A stretch of 64,000 bases of DNA. Source: Zygosaccharomyces rouxii. Its lineage: Eukaryota > Ascomycota > Saccharomycetes > Saccharomycetales > Saccharomycetaceae. This document shows, piece by piece, positions 30,137 to 38,909 of this stretch; within the stretch, counting starts at the first letter, position 1, and each line of letters begins with the position of its first letter. Below the pieces are notes generated by a model, which saw nothing but the letters and a program-made list of their open reading frames with translations, was not told the origin of the DNA and ran no database searches. Location: NCBI RefSeq assembly GCF_000026365.1, contig NC_012990.1:620001-684000 (forward strand), in the 5' to 3' direction. A program made the position numbers and the translations under genes.

Positions 30137-30709
30137 ATGAATTCCACTATACAAGCCTGGTTGAAGACTGGATCCTATGCTGTTAGGGCTGTATGCTTTG
30201 TTCACATAATACATACCTATGTCTATGAATTTACAGAGACAAGAGGTGAGTCGATGTTACCAACACTAGCTGCCTCTAATGACTACGTACATGCCTTTAA
30301 GAAATATAAGGATGGTAAGAATTGTAAGATGGGGGATTGTATAGTAGCAGTTAAACCAAGTGATCCAGATCATAGAGTCTGCAAAAGGATAACTGGTATG
30401 CCAGGAGATGTCATATTAGTAGATCCAAGTATGGGTACTCAACTAGATAGACTACCGAGTGATGTAGACGAAATTGATGAGGACGAAAACTTTAATACAT
30501 ATATTAAAGTTCCAAAGGGTCATGTTTGGGTTACAGGAGACAACCTTTCACATTCTTTAGATTCAAGGACTTATAATTCCTTGCCTATGGGGCTAATAAG
30601 AGGTAAGATAGTGGCCGCTAATGATTTTAATCAACCCTTCTGGAGTGGATCCAAAGGCAATTTCTGGGGATTTAGAAAAATCGGCAACAGTTTTGTAAAT
30701 GAAGATTGA
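30137..30709 (+). CDS. IMP1: IMP1 mitochondrial inner membrane protease subunit
   Basis: Signal-peptidase-like Ser/Lys protease that matures Cox2 and Cyb2 in the intermembrane space. 190 residues. Catalytic Ser39 is in RGESMLPTL and Lys83 in RVCKRITGMPGD; box E is VTGDNLSHSLDSRTY. One N-terminal membrane span. It is YMR150C by position and converges on SWP1. Confidence 0.95.
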   Translation: MNSTIQAWLKTGSYAVRAVCFVHIIHTYVYEFTETRGESMLPTLAASNDYVHAFKKYKDGKNCKMGDCIVAVKPSDPDHRVCKRITGMPGDVILVDPSMGTQLDRLPSDVDEIDEDENFNTYIKVPKGHVWVTGDNLSHSLDSRTYNSLPMGLIRGKIVAANDFNQPFWSGSKGNFWGFRKIGNSFVNED

Positions 30710-30764
30710 CGTTTCTCTATTTCTTTTTTCTATACAGTAGTTTACTAGTAGTATTAGCAATTGA

Positions 30765-31595
30765 TTAACGCAATTCTTTGCCCCAGCTTCTTAGAAAGTG
30801 GGTACCTAACCATAAAGATGGAATTGACAAAAGGAAGGTGCATCTCAAAGTTTCAAAGATGCTAGTACCGGTATAGTAGCGGACAAAGATAAATTCGAAT
30901 CCGATAACTGAACCGACAAATGCCAAGAAATAAATTGTGTTCAAACCCTTTGGCAAACCGCTCCATGTCAAAGCACCAGCACTCATCCAGCTAACGACTA
31001 ATCCAAATGTGACTAATACAATTAGAAATGAAAAGATTTGAGCAAATGACCAAGGAACGGTCTGAGGTTCAGCATTGAATACGTGATGAATTTCTGGTTT
31101 TGCCTCCAATCTCTCAGGCTTGACGTATTCAAATGCAGTTTCATTAACATCCAATTTAATATCGAATAGGGACAGTAAGAATCCTTCGTCTTCATTAGCT
31201 AACACCAGCGATCCTGCTAACAGTTGCTTTTCATTCACGGCTAGATGCAACAAATGTTGGGAAAGTTGATTTATTGGAATTCTGACTCTGTAAAGAAGCA
31301 AACCTTGATTCTCGGTTAAAGTTGCTTGGATGGCTTGTTCTAGTCCACGATCTGGTAAACCTAACAAAAGAGTTGCTTGTGTAAGTCTTGAATCTGAAGC
31401 AAAATTCAATTCTACAGTTTGGTCTAAAGTATCCAAAGTCAATGGTTTATTCAATTTCTTCGTTTCATGATCAATAGGTCCCACCATAATCCCTCTTGTA
31501 TCAGTATCGGGGAAGGCAAAATTGGCATCCTTGATGGTCAAGGCTTGACCCCATGAAGCCAAAGCAAGTAGACCTAGGGCTTTCAAAAATTTCAT
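30765..31595 (-). CDS. SWP1: SWP1 oligosaccharyltransferase delta subunit
   Basis: Ribophorin-II-like subunit of the ER N-glycosylation enzyme. 276 residues (S. cerevisiae 286). Signal peptide MKFLKALGLLALASWGQA, a luminal beta domain to about 170, then three C-terminal membrane spans (about 183-205, 214-232, 247-265). It is YMR149W in order. Confidence 0.94.
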   Translation of the reverse strand: MKFLKALGLLALASWGQALTIKDANFAFPDTDTRGIMVGPIDHETKKLNKPLTLDTLDQTVELNFASDSRLTQATLLLGLPDRGLEQAIQATLTENQGLLLYRVRIPINQLSQHLLHLAVNEKQLLAGSLVLANEDEGFLLSLFDIKLDVNETAFEYVKPERLEAKPEIHHVFNAEPQTVPWSFAQIFSFLIVLVTFGLVVSWMSAGALTWSGLPKGLNTIYFLAFVGSVIGFEFIFVRYYTGTSIFETLRCTFLLSIPSLWLGTHFLRSWGKELR

Positions 31596-31759
31596 CAGAG
31601 CTTTGGATAAAAAAAAAAAATCTACTGAAAGCTCACTTCTTAGCGATTGTGCTTATTTTCCCTTTTTTTTTACTATTATAATTCAATTCAAATATGTTTA
31701 TAATGATAATATAAAGGCACATTTGGTCTTTGGATGAACGTGTCCAATGAACCAATGCT

Positions 31760-32167
31760 CTAGTTTGTTACCCGCACGTCTTCTCGCGCCTCCAGTGAAC
31801 GAGCGATAGCGCTTGTAGTACTGGTTTCAGCACCGGGCGCATCCCAAACATTGGCATTGGGTCCTAATTGTGGTTCCACTGATGGTTGTGGTGTTGGTGG
31901 TGGTGAATTACCAGCCTGCGAATTGTTAGTACCCTTTTTTTGATTACCCATCTTGCTCAAAGTAGATTTTAGACGGTGATCAGTCTTAATGTATAATGAT
32001 TGGGCAAATTTAAATGTAATATCACTTAGAAACCCAAATACTACCACTGCTGATGCAAATAGGAATGATATTCCTAATAGCGGTATGATAAAGAAACTGG
32101 CGACAGCTGCAATGGCCAAAAATGACACAAAATAGATTAAAAAATAGACAGACGAAAGTGTTGCCAT
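31760..32167 (-). CDS. LDO16: LDO16 (OSW5) lipid-droplet organising protein
   Basis: Seipin-associated lipid-droplet protein. The start is set at the ATG at 32167 (MATLSSVYFLIYF), which aligns with the S. cerevisiae N-terminus. The frame stays open upstream because it is also LDO45 exon 2. 135 residues. A hydrophobic hairpin spans residues 1-50 (SFFIIPLLGISFLF), an amphipathic segment follows, and then a Pro/Ser-rich tail ending AIARSLEAREDVRVTN. It is YMR148W. Confidence 0.9.
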   Translation of the reverse strand: MATLSSVYFLIYFVSFLAIAAVASFFIIPLLGISFLFASAVVVFGFLSDITFKFAQSLYIKTDHRLKSTLSKMGNQKKGTNNSQAGNSPPPTPQPSVEPQLGPNANVWDAPGAETSTTSAIARSLEAREDVRVTN

Positions 32168-33166
32168 GAGTGTAATGAAAATGAAGAGAGGTACCGAGTT
32201 TATTGCCACCACAATTACAATAAAAGTCGTAGAATAAGGTTTCTTTTGAAATCTTGTCACCAATTTGACGAACCCGCTTCTAACTAAACCTGCTGATCTT
32301 TGACAAGATGGTAAAACGTAATTGCCAGTGAATGACGATATTCCGGAATTTGCTGCAAATAAATCACTGTAATAAATATTAGGGAAGGAAAAATTCTAGT
32401 GATACGTGCCTTGTATACCCATATTGTTTTTGCGTCGTGCGGCTGAAACACTTATAGGCATCGATCACGTCAAATTATCTCCATCCCATTCATGTAGACA
32501 GTAGTTAGTAAAATAAGTCTAATCGAGGTTTGAATAATTTTATGAGCAATCAAGCACATACCTGACGAATGAAGTTAATTTAGGGAACCAAACGTTCAAA
32601 TAAATGGCACCTAACCAAAAATACTCGTATAATTTTGATTGCAGTTTGTCGATCGAATCAACAGCTTTTAGGGCCACTGAAGTCCATTTTTTGCGAAGCT
32701 GTGACTTTAGATAAGCTCCGCGTTTGCCGGCAACTGTAGAGCCTGATCCACCGCCATCAATCATACCACTAGTATAAGTATAACTCAACAAAAGTTCTTG
32801 TACTTCAGATTCTGTAAACGGTCCTTTAATGGAATCAGCCAATTTTTCAACTTTCTCGTTTGGTATCTCGTTAATTGGTTCTAAAGTCTTGATCTGCTCC
32901 TTGAGTGATAAAGGTTTAGCCGCCGATGCCCCTGAACTCTCAGATGGTCTTGGTGAAAACTTAACGTCGATAATAGGTGAAAATGGTTGCTTCGAATTTT
33001 CCGCTTCTCTATCTGGCAGGGCGGCAAACTTCATATGTGCTGTCGAATTCAGCTTTAAATTGGACTTGATCGGTTCCGGTTCTTGCGACTTACCCTGGGA
33101 CTTCTGCAACTTGCGAAACGAGTTACTGTTCCTCTCTTTAAATTTAGGTGTGGTATTTACTCCCAT
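31760..33166 (-). CDS. LDO45: LDO45, spliced join of the YMR147W and LDO16 reading frames
   Basis: Exon 1 is 33166-32562 and exon 2 is 32366-31760 (403 residues). The 5' splice site GTATGT begins at 32561, four codons plus stop before the end of the unspliced frame. The branch site TACTAAC is at 32510-32504 and the acceptor ATTACAG ends at 32367. The phases match exactly (AG|T = Ser), giving SFV-S-DLFAANSG and running into LDO16. Other nearby AG acceptors lead to early stops. In S. cerevisiae the same join makes LDO45, which works with seipin and at vacuole-droplet contacts. Confidence 0.88.
32367..32561 (-). other. LDO45: LDO45 intron (195 nt)
   Basis: GTATGT at 32561-32556, TACTAAC at 32510-32504, and a pyrimidine-rich tract leading to TTATTACAG. 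The branch-to-acceptor distance of about 138 nt is long for yeast. It holds the stop codon of the unspliced YMR147W-type frame and probably the LDO16 promoter. Confidence 0.85.
32540..33166 (-). CDS. YMR147W: YMR147W-type reading frame (unspliced form)
   Basis: 208 residues if the intron is retained; the last seven (YVLDCS region) are intron-coded. The protein is basic and Ser-rich with few domains: N-terminus KFKERNSNSFRKLQKSQGK, and a helix WTSVALKAVDSIDKLQSKLYEYFWLGAIYLNVWF near 165-195. In S. cerevisiae this frame chiefly supplies LDO45 exon 1; whether the unspliced protein is made is unknown. Confidence 0.7.
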   Translation of the reverse strand: MGVNTTPKFKERNSNSFRKLQKSQGKSQEPEPIKSNLKLNSTAHMKFAALPDREAENSKQPFSPIIDVKFSPRPSESSGASAAKPLSLKEQIKTLEPINEIPNEKVEKLADSIKGPFTESEVQELLLSYTYTSGMIDGGGSGSTVAGKRGAYLKSQLRKKWTSVALKAVDSIDKLQSKLYEYFWLGAIYLNVWFPKLTSFVRYVLDCS

Positions 33167-33496
33167 TGCGAATTTGAATCTTATAGACTATAGTTCTACG
33201 AGTTGTTTCTTTCGTGAAGATACTTAGTTAGAATAGTTGTTTACCGTTCAAAGTTTTTATATTTCATGGTGTGGGATACCGAGATCCGTCACTTTTTAAT
33301 TAAAATAACGAGATCGATGAGAGGTAATGGATAATAGCTATATAAAATAGTATTTCGAGGAATTTTAAAATGATGGGATTTAGACGGCTAGATTTTTAGG
33401 ATTGTTTCGATACCAAGATCGTAAATTTTTCTTATCAAACGCCTCTGTTATGTAATTATATGCATTGATTATTGTAAAATAGCACTACTGCCCCGG
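33167..33496. other. Gap between YMR147W-type and T5orf172 genes
   Basis: 330 bp of A/T-rich promoter and 3' sequence; no gene, RNA or repeat recognised. Confidence 0.5.
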
Positions 33497-34235
33497 TCAT
33501 CCACCACATACCCTATCAATGTATCTTGCTAGCAATGGTAAGTCCTTTATTGGAACTCTGAACCATTCCTTATGCCTGGTATGACCTTCGGGATCACAAC
33601 CATAGCACCAAATTAATCCTTGACCGTATCGCTGCCAGAGTTGCCTGTGGATAGTATTTTCAATCATAGCGAGTGTTTTGGGACCTTTGCCGTTTGTGTA
33701 GAACCCACCATTATTATAGGTTTGCAATTTTGGATTGGATGGCCGTACTTTGGATCCATTTAGGGATAATTTACTCAGAATTTTGGTCAAAGTCCTGGAA
33801 TTTCGACCAGATTCGTACAGCAAATGTATTCTTTCAGGTGTCAAGTTTATTACTGGATGTTTACAAGTATTCTGCCATTCTAGCAATCTAGTATTGACAC
33901 TTGATCTAGTAGTCATGCCAATTTTGCAAAGAATCTGATCGTTACTTGACCAATGACGCCTTTTGCCGCGAGCACTAAGTATTGATTCGTCCAAATATAG
34001 CCAATCGATGTCTGCTACACTTCTTGTTACCAATGAATGGTACATGTGCTCATAGGTATAGATATAGATGAACCCAGGTCTCACAGCAGCAGCAGATGGG
34101 TTCTTAGCAATTGGCGTCTGATGATTTGGGTTCTGCCAAATATGGTGATGACAATACGATCCATCATTGACTTGGATCCTGCACCTTTGTCCCTTCTTAG
34201 TTACGCCTAAGGCACTGCATTCGTTGTTTTGTCAT
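33497..34235 (-). pseudogene. T5orf172/DUF1766 (Mug113-like) gene with an apparent 1-nt N-terminal frameshift
   Basis: GIY-YIG-related family of unknown function. From 34222 to the stop the frame is open and contains a Cys/His cluster (CSALGVTKKGQRC, then YCHHH), the T5orf172 core (FIYIYTYEHMYHS, CKIGMTTRSSVNTRLLEW), and IENTIHRQLWQRYG with a CYGCDPEGHTRHKEWF ending. This frame has no ATG before the Cys/His cluster and meets TGA at 34234. An ATG at 34235 is one base out of frame; deleting one A of the run 34230-34227 gives MTNNECSALG. No intron signals fit. It may be a real mutation, an assembly error, or a gene still read from another start. There is no S. cerevisiae gene at this place. Confidence 0.65.
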
Positions 34236-34329
34236 TCGAGTAAGAGTGTATAATAAGAGACACCTTTTGTAAATATGTCAATAAATCATCTCAAAAAAGC
34301 CCACCAAAAATACACAGGCAAAAGTCGAA

Positions 34330-35148
34330 ATGTTGATCACAGAAACTTTTGAAGACGTTAAAACGTCTTATGGCACTGATTTACGTGTCTATATTTTCAC
34401 CCCTAAGGTTCATGGATATCCTCATGCTAAATTCCCTGGTGTTGTTTTATACAGTGAAATTTACCAAGTAACTGGACCTGTTCGTCGATTTGCTCAAAAA
34501 ATTGCATCAAAGGGCTACGTAGTAGCAGCTCCCGACATCTATCACAATTTCGTTTCACCTGGTCCACTTGCCTATGATGCTAAGGGTACCGATGATGGTA
34601 ATGAATACAAGATTAAGAAACCTCTTGAGTCCTACGATGAGGATAACAGACTCTGTGTTGATTTGCTTTACAGACTGCCACAATTTGGTGGTAGAATTGG
34701 TGCCACTGGTATGTGCCTTGGTGGTCACTTAGCCTTTAGGGCGCTATTGGACAAGAGGGTTACATGTGCAACATGCTTCTTCCCCACAGATGTTCACTCC
34801 AAGACACTTGGATTGGGTAAAAATGACGATACTTTACAAAGAGTTTCACAAGAGGCAAATGCGGACCAGGAATTGGTGTTAATCTTTGGTACTTGGGATA
34901 CTCATGTTCCACCAGAGGGTCGCGATTTGATTAGAGACCAGTTGAGAAAATCTGGAGTTGCATTCAGTTTTCTGGAGGTTCATGCTGCTCAACATGCCTT
35001 CATTCGTGATGAATCTAGTAAGGGCAGATACGATGCAGAAATTACCGATTCATGTTTAGGGTTTTTGTTCGAGCAATTCAACCGTAAATTGAATTTAACT
35101 TTGGGAGAATTCGTACCAGAACGTGGTGAACTAAAGCATGTCTGTTAG
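34330..35148 (+). CDS. YDL086W: YDL086W-like dienelactone hydrolase
   Basis: Alpha/beta hydrolase of the carboxymethylenebutenolidase family. 272 residues (S. cerevisiae 273). The nucleophile is Cys in TGMCLGGHLAF; the acid is in GTWDTHVPPEG and the His in AAQHAFIRDE. The physiological substrate is unknown. No PTS1 or signal peptide is present (ends KHVC). Confidence 0.93.
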   Translation: MLITETFEDVKTSYGTDLRVYIFTPKVHGYPHAKFPGVVLYSEIYQVTGPVRRFAQKIASKGYVVAAPDIYHNFVSPGPLAYDAKGTDDGNEYKIKKPLESYDEDNRLCVDLLYRLPQFGGRIGATGMCLGGHLAFRALLDKRVTCATCFFPTDVHSKTLGLGKNDDTLQRVSQEANADQELVLIFGTWDTHVPPEGRDLIRDQLRKSGVAFSFLEVHAAQHAFIRDESSKGRYDAEITDSCLGFLFEQFNRKLNLTLGEFVPERGELKHVC

Positions 35149-35685
35149 AGAGAATATCAGCTATGGGAATTTTATAAAAGACCAAATTTTTTGGGAGAAA
35201 AATCGAAGGAATTGAAGAATTGTGGATCACTATACCTCGTCAAAAAAATTGAAAGTAAGTAGATGTATAACTAAAATTGATTGATTGGATCATCCCCTCT
35301 ATCTGTCTTTCGAATTATGAAGAATCTCATTCCTACGTATTTTAAACCATTTTTCAAATAATTCTATTATCAGTGCTAAATTGCCCATTATTCCACTATT
35401 TGGACAGAAAAAAATTGTGGAAAAATCAGAAAAATTTACAAACCATTTTGAAAGTTATGAAAACCATTCAACATTACGTTCCAACCTTCTAATATTTTGA
35501 ATATTAATTTTTGAATATTATCATTATTATTCTTTTATCGGTGTGGTTACCCGCACGTATTTCGATCGATTTGAAAAAAATTTTCAAGTATTATTCAAAG
35601 GTATTACCTACAATACAGAGATGAGTACGCCTATATAGCTCTGAAGAGTCTATTAAAATAGTACCAAAAATCAATTTAAATCGCC
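35149..35685. other. Gap between YDL086W-like gene and TIF34
   Basis: 537 bp, very A/T-rich. It contains the TIF34 promoter with a Reb1-type site at 35546-35553 followed by A-rich sequence. No gene is seen. Confidence 0.5.
35546..35553 (+). promoter_or_regulatory. Reb1-type site upstream of TIF34
   Basis: GTTACCCG, the Reb1 core, 133 bp before the TIF34 ATG and followed by CACGT and poly-A-like sequence. This is the usual layout of a nucleosome-depleted housekeeping promoter. Confidence 0.7.
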
Positions 35686-36726
35686 ATGAGACCTATTATG
35701 TTAGTGGGGCATGAACGTCCCATTACCCAAGTGAAGTACAATCGTGAAGGTGATTTAGTATTTTCATGTTCGAAGGATAATGTTGCCAGTGTGTGGTTTT
35801 CAATTAACGGTGAGAGATTAGGTACGTTAGAGGGTCACCAAGGTTCTATCTGGTCTATTGATGTTGACCAATATACACAACTATGTACAACAGGTAGTGC
35901 CGATTACAGTGTTAAAGTTTGGAATGTAAGTGACGGTAAAACTGTTCATACATGGAAATCCCCAGTTCCAGTTAAATGGGTTGAATTCTCACCATGTGGT
36001 CGTTACGTTTTAGCCATTTTAGATGATGTTATGAAATATGTGGGGTCTGTCAATATTTATGAGATTAAAAGAGATCCAAAGACTCACCAAGTCTTAGAAT
36101 TCGTGGAAGAACCAGTGGCACGTATTGAAACCCATGAAGGTCTTGCGGCAGCCCAAGTTGCAGGTTGGTCTTCTGAAGGTAAATATATCCTTGTGGGACA
36201 TAAGGATGGTAGTATCAGTAAGTATGATACTACAAAGAATTACGAATTCTGTGGATCATTACCTTTGCATAAGGGTAACGTAAGTGACATCCAATTTTCA
36301 CCAGACCGTTCCTATTTTATCACATCTTCAAGAGATTCAAACTCTTATATTGTTGATGTGGATCAATTACAAGTTTTGAAGAAGTATGAGGCTGATTGTC
36401 CATTAAACAGTGCTTGCATCACACCTCTAAAAGACTTTGTCATTCTAGGTGGTGGTCAAGCTGCTCGTGATGTTACAACAACTGCCGCTAGAGAGGGTAA
36501 ATTTGAAGCTCGTTTTTATCATAAGATTTTTGAAGAAGAAGTGGGTAGAGTAAGAGGTCACTTTGGTCCATTAAACTGTGTTGCAGTTAATCCTCAGGGA
36601 ACTTCATATACTTCAGGTGCGGAAGATGGTTTCGTACGTATACATCATTTTGAAAAGAGTTATTACGATTTCAAGTATGAAGTCGAAAAGGCAGCAGAAG
36701 CTAAAGAACATATGCTTGCAGCTTAA
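35686..36726 (+). CDS. TIF34: TIF34 translation initiation factor eIF3i
   Basis: WD40 subunit of eIF3 needed for scanning. 346 residues (S. cerevisiae 347). It begins MRPIMLVGHERPITQ and has about seven WD repeats (GHQGSIWSIDVD, HKGNVSDIQFSPD, GHFGPLNCVAVNP). It is YMR146C by position. Confidence 0.97.
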   Translation: MRPIMLVGHERPITQVKYNREGDLVFSCSKDNVASVWFSINGERLGTLEGHQGSIWSIDVDQYTQLCTTGSADYSVKVWNVSDGKTVHTWKSPVPVKWVEFSPCGRYVLAILDDVMKYVGSVNIYEIKRDPKTHQVLEFVEEPVARIETHEGLAAAQVAGWSSEGKYILVGHKDGSISKYDTTKNYEFCGSLPLHKGNVSDIQFSPDRSYFITSSRDSNSYIVDVDQLQVLKKYEADCPLNSACITPLKDFVILGGGQAARDVTTTAAREGKFEARFYHKIFEEEVGRVRGHFGPLNCVAVNPQGTSYTSGAEDGFVRIHHFEKSYYDFKYEVEKAAEAKEHMLAA

Positions 36727-36817
36727 TTTTACTTTTCACTACAATTACTGCAATTACTACTAACTGTATACTACTATTAAAAGATCAATAACTACAATTT
36801 CACCTAAAAAACAATTT

Positions 36818-37018
36818 CTATTTACGTTGATTTTTCATTTGAGCTAAACGTTCAGCCTCCTTACGAGCGTCTGCAGCTGCTTGCTTCTGTCTCAAGATAT
36901 CAGCATCACTTTCCATACGCTTCTTAGGATCACCACCTTTCTTCGAACCCTTAGCGGCTTCTTGTTGTTTCTTCAAGTTTTTCTGACGTGCTAATTCTCT
37001 TTGGTTGCCTCTGGCCAT
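36818..37018 (-). CDS. YDL085C-A: SERF-like small protein (YDL085C-A)
   Basis: 66 residues, highly charged, of the 4F5/SERF family: MARGNQRELARQKNLKKQQE, then KKGGDPKKRMESDADILRQKQAAA. Other SERF proteins promote amyloid formation and bind nucleic acid; the yeast role is unclear. It sits between TIF34 and NDE1 as expected. Confidence 0.9.
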   Translation of the reverse strand: MARGNQRELARQKNLKKQQEAAKGSKKGGDPKKRMESDADILRQKQAAADARKEAERLAQMKNQRK

Positions 37019-37778
37019 TTTAACCTAATGATCCCTGGAAGTTGTCTGGTACTGTACTCTGCACACCTTATGTAGTGTTTGGTTAAGTTCGAGAGTGTAA
37101 ATCGTATTGGACATTCGTAGTAAGATGACTGGGTGGCAACAAGAGAAAATTATGTGCGGGTAATATGTGTGCAATCGTTTAATGCAAGAGGTATGGTATC
37201 GCAAGATTAGCCGCCAATAGGAGATCATAGCTCTCTAGAATTGCAATATATTCTGTCTAAAGTTATTGATTTATAGCGCTTAAATTTATTATTGGACTAT
37301 GTAATCGCTCTGTCGTGAAGCATTGAAAAATGTTGGATAGTAAGAAAGAATATGAAGGAATGGATATTGGTGTTCCTGGCTTAACCGCTATCAATTAGAT
37401 AATTTAGCTGTTTATATGATTTGAACCGGAATAATTCAAAGAAATTGTTTAATAAAATATAGTTGTTGAGGTCCTTTGCACCGCAAGTATGAGGAGCCAA
37501 CTGAAAACTTCTTCAAGAGAACAAAACAATAAAATGATAGAAAATGTAGATTTATCTAGCAATTGAACTCATTACGCTTTTATAGTCTATAAATCTGCCT
37601 CTCAATTCTTTAAAGCTATTAGATTGTGATATCGTTCAAGTATATGGGGGATTTTCGAAACTCATGTGATATTAATTTCGGCGGCTATTCATATTCCAAA
37701 AGGGCGATATATATATATATACAGTAACTCATATAAAATCAGTGCTTGGATTAGCTGCTATAAGTTTTCAAAAAAAAT
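37019..37778. other. Gap between SERF-like gene and FDH
   Basis: 760 bp containing the SERF-like promoter with a reverse Reb1-type site (CGGGTAA, 37156-37162), then A/T-rich sequence and a (TA) run at about 37708-37721 in the FDH 3' region. No gene recognised. Confidence 0.5.
37156..37162 (-). promoter_or_regulatory. Reb1-type site upstream of the SERF-like gene
   Basis: CGGGTAA on the plus strand, i.e. TTACCCG toward the SERF-like gene, about 140 bp upstream of its ATG. The extended word TTACCCGCAC also occurs before TIF34. Confidence 0.6.
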
Positions 37779-38909
37779 TCATTTCTTTTGACCATAGGCT
37801 CTAGTAGCGTATTTACCATCCTTTACAATGACATCCTGAGGGCGGTAGTCGAATTTCTTGGTGAAGTAGCTCTCTAGAATGTTTTTCACACCTTCAGCGT
37901 ATCTTTGTTGAGCATCCAATGAGGTACCGCTAATATGGACAGTCATAGCGTTGCCAACTTGATCCTTGTTATTCATTGATCTCCATGGATGGTTCTTTGG
38001 TGCTGGTTGTACATCCCAGACATCACCACCATAACCAGCTAATTTACCAGATTTAACAGCATCAGCGACATCCTGTGCCACACAGATGGCACCTCTGGCG
38101 GTATTTACCAGGTAAGCACCGTCTTTCATGTACGAGATCAATTCCTTGTTGAAAAGACCCTTGGTACCTTCGTGTAATGGCGCATTGATGGTAACAACAT
38201 CAGATTGAGAAACCATATCTTCCAATTTTTCAACTCTTTGCACAATATCACCTCTACCGTTAAGCAATTGACTCACATCGTTCAATCTCTTAATAGCATC
38301 AACTGGTAAATCTTGGTAGTCGTAGTACAACAATTTCTTGGGATTAAATGCAACGAGTCTTTCCAAAACTCTGTAACCAATTCTACCTGCACCGACAGTG
38401 GAAATAACTTTATCCTCTAAATCATATTCATTCTTGGCTACACCAGCAATATCCCATTCTCCAGTAACAGCTTGATCATGACCACCGTTGTAGTTTCTAA
38501 TTAGAACCAAAATGGTGGTCAAAACGTGTTCAGCAACTGAAACCACATTAGAACCAGTTACTTCAGCTACAGTGATTTTCCTTTCATTAGCGGCGTCCAA
38601 ATCAACATGATCGGAACCTACACCAGCGGTAATTGCCAATTTCAAATTGGGGGCCTGAGCAATTCTGGATTCAGTAATGTATGCAGGATAAAATGGTGTA
38701 GTAATAACAATCTCTGCATCTGCCAAATGTCTGTCTACTGCTGAAGTTGGTTCAGGATCCTTATCAATGGTGGTCAATAATTGGTAACCATTGGATTCAA
38801 TGAATTTTCTGATGCCCAGTTCATTTTCAATAGCACCCAATAGCCTCTCTTGCTCTACTGCGTGTTTACCACCTTCATAAAGAACTAATAAAACTGTACC
38901 GTTAGCCAT
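37779..38909 (-). CDS. FDH1: NAD-dependent formate dehydrogenase
   Basis: Oxidises formate to CO2 with NAD+ in the cytosol. 376 residues from the ATG at 38909, the same length as S. cerevisiae FDH1; the longer TTG-started frame was rejected. D-2-hydroxyacid dehydrogenase fold: substrate region [12 protein letters not shown] motif [13 protein letters not shown], catalytic Arg in NTARGAI, and His in [12 protein letters not shown]. In S. cerevisiae FDH1 is subtelomeric; here it is internal, between YDL085C-A and NDE1. Confidence 0.94.
   Translation of the reverse strand: MANGTVLLVLYEGGKHAVEQERLLGAIENELGIRKFIESNGYQLLTTIDKDPEPTSAVDRHLADAEIVITTPFYPAYITESRIAQAPNLKLAITAGVGSDHVDLDAANERKITVAEVTGSNVVSVAEHVLTTILVLIRNYNGGHDQAVTGEWDIAGVAKNEYDLEDKVISTVGAGRIGYRVLERLVAFNPKKLLYYDYQDLPVDAIKRLNDVSQLLNGRGDIVQRVEKLEDMVSQSDVVTINAPLHEGTKGLFNKELISYMKDGAYLVNTARGAICVAQDVADAVKSGKLAGYGGDVWDVQPAPKNHPWRSMNNKDQVGNAMTVHISGTSLDAQQRYAEGVKNILESYFTKKFDYRPQDVIVKDGKYATRAYGQKK

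Noticed and set aside
32240..32263. LDO16 starting at 32263
   Set aside because: That codon is TTG. The open frame there is explained by LDO45 exon 2, and the ATG at 32167 aligns with S. cerevisiae LDO16.
34085..34330. An intron that would rescue the T5orf172 start
   Set aside because: No GTATGT and no TACTAAC-like branch site upstream; the CAG acceptor would also remove the first conserved Cys.
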